Below, one piece after another: positions 13,881-15,124 of a stretch of DNA of 15,124 nucleotides. Made by a program: the position numbers and the translations under genes. The stretch's first letter is position 1. Every line of letters begins with the position of its first letter. The DNA comes from Planctomycetota bacterium (GTDB taxonomy: Bacteria; Planctomycetota; Phycisphaerae; UBA1845), in contig JAJRSP010000067.1 of assembly GCA_024278775.1 (NCBI GenBank), positions 1 to 15,124 of the forward strand, written 5' to 3'. A model generated the notes under the pieces. That model ran no database searches. It was not told where the DNA came from and was given only the letters and a program-made list of their open reading frames with translations.

Positions 13881-15124
13881 CTATTCGATACCGGCGGGGC
13901 AGGCGGCGTGCTGAGCTTCACGTGAGGCCTGATCAGCGGCCGACTCCGCGGCGGAGGCACTGGCCTCCGCTCGTTCCTTGGCTCGCAGGGCATCTTCACG
14001 CAACAAACGGGCCTGTTGCTGGGTCTGCGTGAGGTCGTCCATGGCCGATCGGGCCTTGTCGCGAAGTTGCTTGATCTCGTCCAGAAGGACTTCGATCTCG
14101 CTACGGGTCTCCGACGCACGCTGCCCGGACTCCGTCGCGTCTGTCAGCGCTTGTTTGGCATGCTTCCACCGCGTAACCACTTCATCCTGCAGAGTGGCCG
14201 CAATAGTACGAATCCCACGTTCTATGGTCTCCACTGCCTCAGCCGCACGCTCGGCGTTGTACTCACTGGCCGGGGCATCCCCCCCGGTGTCATCGGTCGG
14301 CTCGGCATGGGGTTCGCTGTCAACCTTCGCCTCCGTGGCCTCGGTGGCCGCCACAGCCTCCGGAGCGGTCTCCACAACACCTGCCCCGTCGGACGGCGCA
14401 ACATCTTCAGCTACGGGTGTAGCAACGACATCGGCTTGGGCCGTTGTCTCGTCAGACGGCGACTCCTGCGCTTCAGTTGACGGCGCGGAGGCCTCGTCGG
14501 CTGCGGTCGAATCCGGAGGACGCACCGCTTCCTCCGAAGGATCCGCCGCGTTGACAACCTGTTCCAGTGCATCGGCCGCCTCGACCGCCGCCTCGCCAGC
14601 ATGGTTGGCCGCGACGGCATCCTCATCGGAGGCGACACCGCTATCAGACGTGGCCTCTGCTTCACATGACTCATCGGAGGCCCCACCGGTATCTGCCTCG
14701 GCGATCACTTCATCTGCTGGCGGGATGTCGTCTGCCTCAGGCTGGTCCGGACTCCGCACCTCCCCGGTCTCTCCGGCACCTTCCTGACAAAGCTTGACGG
14801 TTTCGTCCATCGCCTCCTCCGCTTCGCTGAGCGCCTGAGTGAGACTCGACGCGGCCGATTCGTCAACCGCGATCGTATCGGATTGATCCGGAGGGGCGGA
14901 ATCAGCTTGGGCCACCGGTTCGACTTTCAACGAATCCGAATCCACGACCGGCGGCACATTGATCACACCGGCTTCGGCCGCCTCCTGAACGATGTTGTCC
15001 GATTCGTCGTTAACTACTGACATCATGATGTCCTTTCTGGTTTCCGGGAACTCGCTGTCGAACAAGTCGATCATCTCCGTCACCACAGGGTGACTCGCAT
15101 CGTCCAAGATCCGTGACAGCTCCA
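13881..15124 (-). CDS. Acidic, alanine-rich coiled-coil protein of unknown function (5' end uncertain, probably partial)
   Basis: The frame is open to the window edge. In-frame starts are TTG at 15107 (408 residues) and the paired ATGs at 15026 and 15023. AAAGGA (15036-15031) lies before the ATGs, seven bases from the 15023 start, which would give 380 residues. However, the 32 codons upstream of the ATGs have about 80 percent G/C in third and about 30 percent in second positions, as real coding sequence does, so the protein may begin outside the window. From about residue 30 to 285 (408-residue numbering) it is a low-complexity stretch rich in Ala, Glu, Asp, Ser and Thr, highly acidic and surely disordered. 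Residues about 285-400 form a long charged coiled coil ('SEIEVLLDEIKQLRDKARSAM'). There is no signal peptide or membrane helix in view. I recognise no family; a scaffolding role is conceivable but unsupported. Confidence 0.75.
   Translation of the reverse strand, partial: ELSRILDDASHPVVTEMIDLFDSEFPETRKDIMMSVVNDESDNIVQEAAEAGVINVPPVVDSDSLKVEPVAQADSAPPDQSDTIAVDESAASSLTQALSEAEEAMDETVKLCQEGAGETGEVRSPDQPEADDIPPADEVIAEADTGGASDESCEAEATSDSGVASDEDAVAANHAGEAAVEAADALEQVVNAADPSEEAVRPPDSTAADEASAPSTEAQESPSDETTAQADVVATPVAEDVAPSDGAGVVETAPEAVAATEATEAKVDSEPHAEPTDDTGGDAPASEYNAERAAEAVETIERGIRTIAATLQDEVVTRWKHAKQALTDATESGQRASETRSEIEVLLDEIKQLRDKARSAMDDLTQTQQQARLLREDALRAKERAEASASAAESAADQASREAQHAACPAGIE

Noticed and set aside
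13978..14787. A 269-codon Ser/Ala-rich frame on the plus strand
   Set aside because: It is antisense to the acidic Ala/Glu-rich gene; its composition is the complement of that gene's repeats.
1..15124. CRISPR array, insertion sequence, integrase, toxin-antitoxin or defence system
   Set aside because: I saw no regularly spaced repeats, transposase or integrase motifs, and no defence-type gene; the EVE domain alone is not enough to call a defence system.

Overview
The window is about 15 kb of GC-rich bacterial chromosome. It most resembles a member of the Planctomycetota, possibly a Phycisphaerae-like lineage. That placement is inferred from family style: two short proteins with N-terminal CxxC...CxxC zinc ribbons of the planctomycete type, a 75-residue protein with an 'NPTANPIFLSEF' motif, weak or absent Shine-Dalgarno sites on several genes, and housekeeping genes scattered outside their usual operons. 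It is not proven from the sequence. Almost everything is on the minus strand. No CRISPR array, insertion sequence, tRNA, rRNA or phage gene was seen.

Left part (1-6300). The window opens with what may be the last codons of an upstream plus-strand gene, followed at once by a long hairpin. Next comes a secreted protein of unknown function (207-1688), convergent with a two-gene minus-strand operon. That operon encodes an RND-type efflux pump: a membrane-fusion adaptor (4967-6292) and an inner-membrane permease (1704-4970), joined by an ATGA overlap. No outer-membrane channel or regulator is encoded beside it. The two convergent transcription units meet at a perfect 7-bp hairpin that contains the permease stop codon.

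Middle part (6300-8760). About 1 kb lacks an intact gene. It does hold a small minus-strand membrane-protein gene that becomes visible only when one in-frame TGA is read through (7085 down to 6771). It has a good ribosome-binding site and ends in a 10-bp hairpin followed by a textbook intrinsic terminator. Two zinc-ribbon proteins follow, convergent with each other, then a small 75-residue protein.

Right part (8760-15124). An RNA-processing pair lies here: a DEAD-box RNA helicase and, 19 bp downstream, an RluA/RluD-family pseudouridine synthase. They sit behind a clear sigma70-like promoter (TTTACA-N17-TATACT) and a leader of roughly 135 nt. Upstream of these is a CPBP/CAAX-type membrane protease. 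Then comes sucD (succinyl-CoA synthetase alpha subunit) overlapping an EVE-domain protein by GTGA, without a neighbouring sucC. Last is a long acidic, alanine-rich protein ending in a coiled coil, whose reading frame is still open at the window edge.

The genes look mostly like ordinary housekeeping and envelope functions. I see no convincing new multi-gene system. The observations most worth checking are the TGA-interrupted small gene with its structured 3' end, the helicase leader, and the sucD-EVE coupling.
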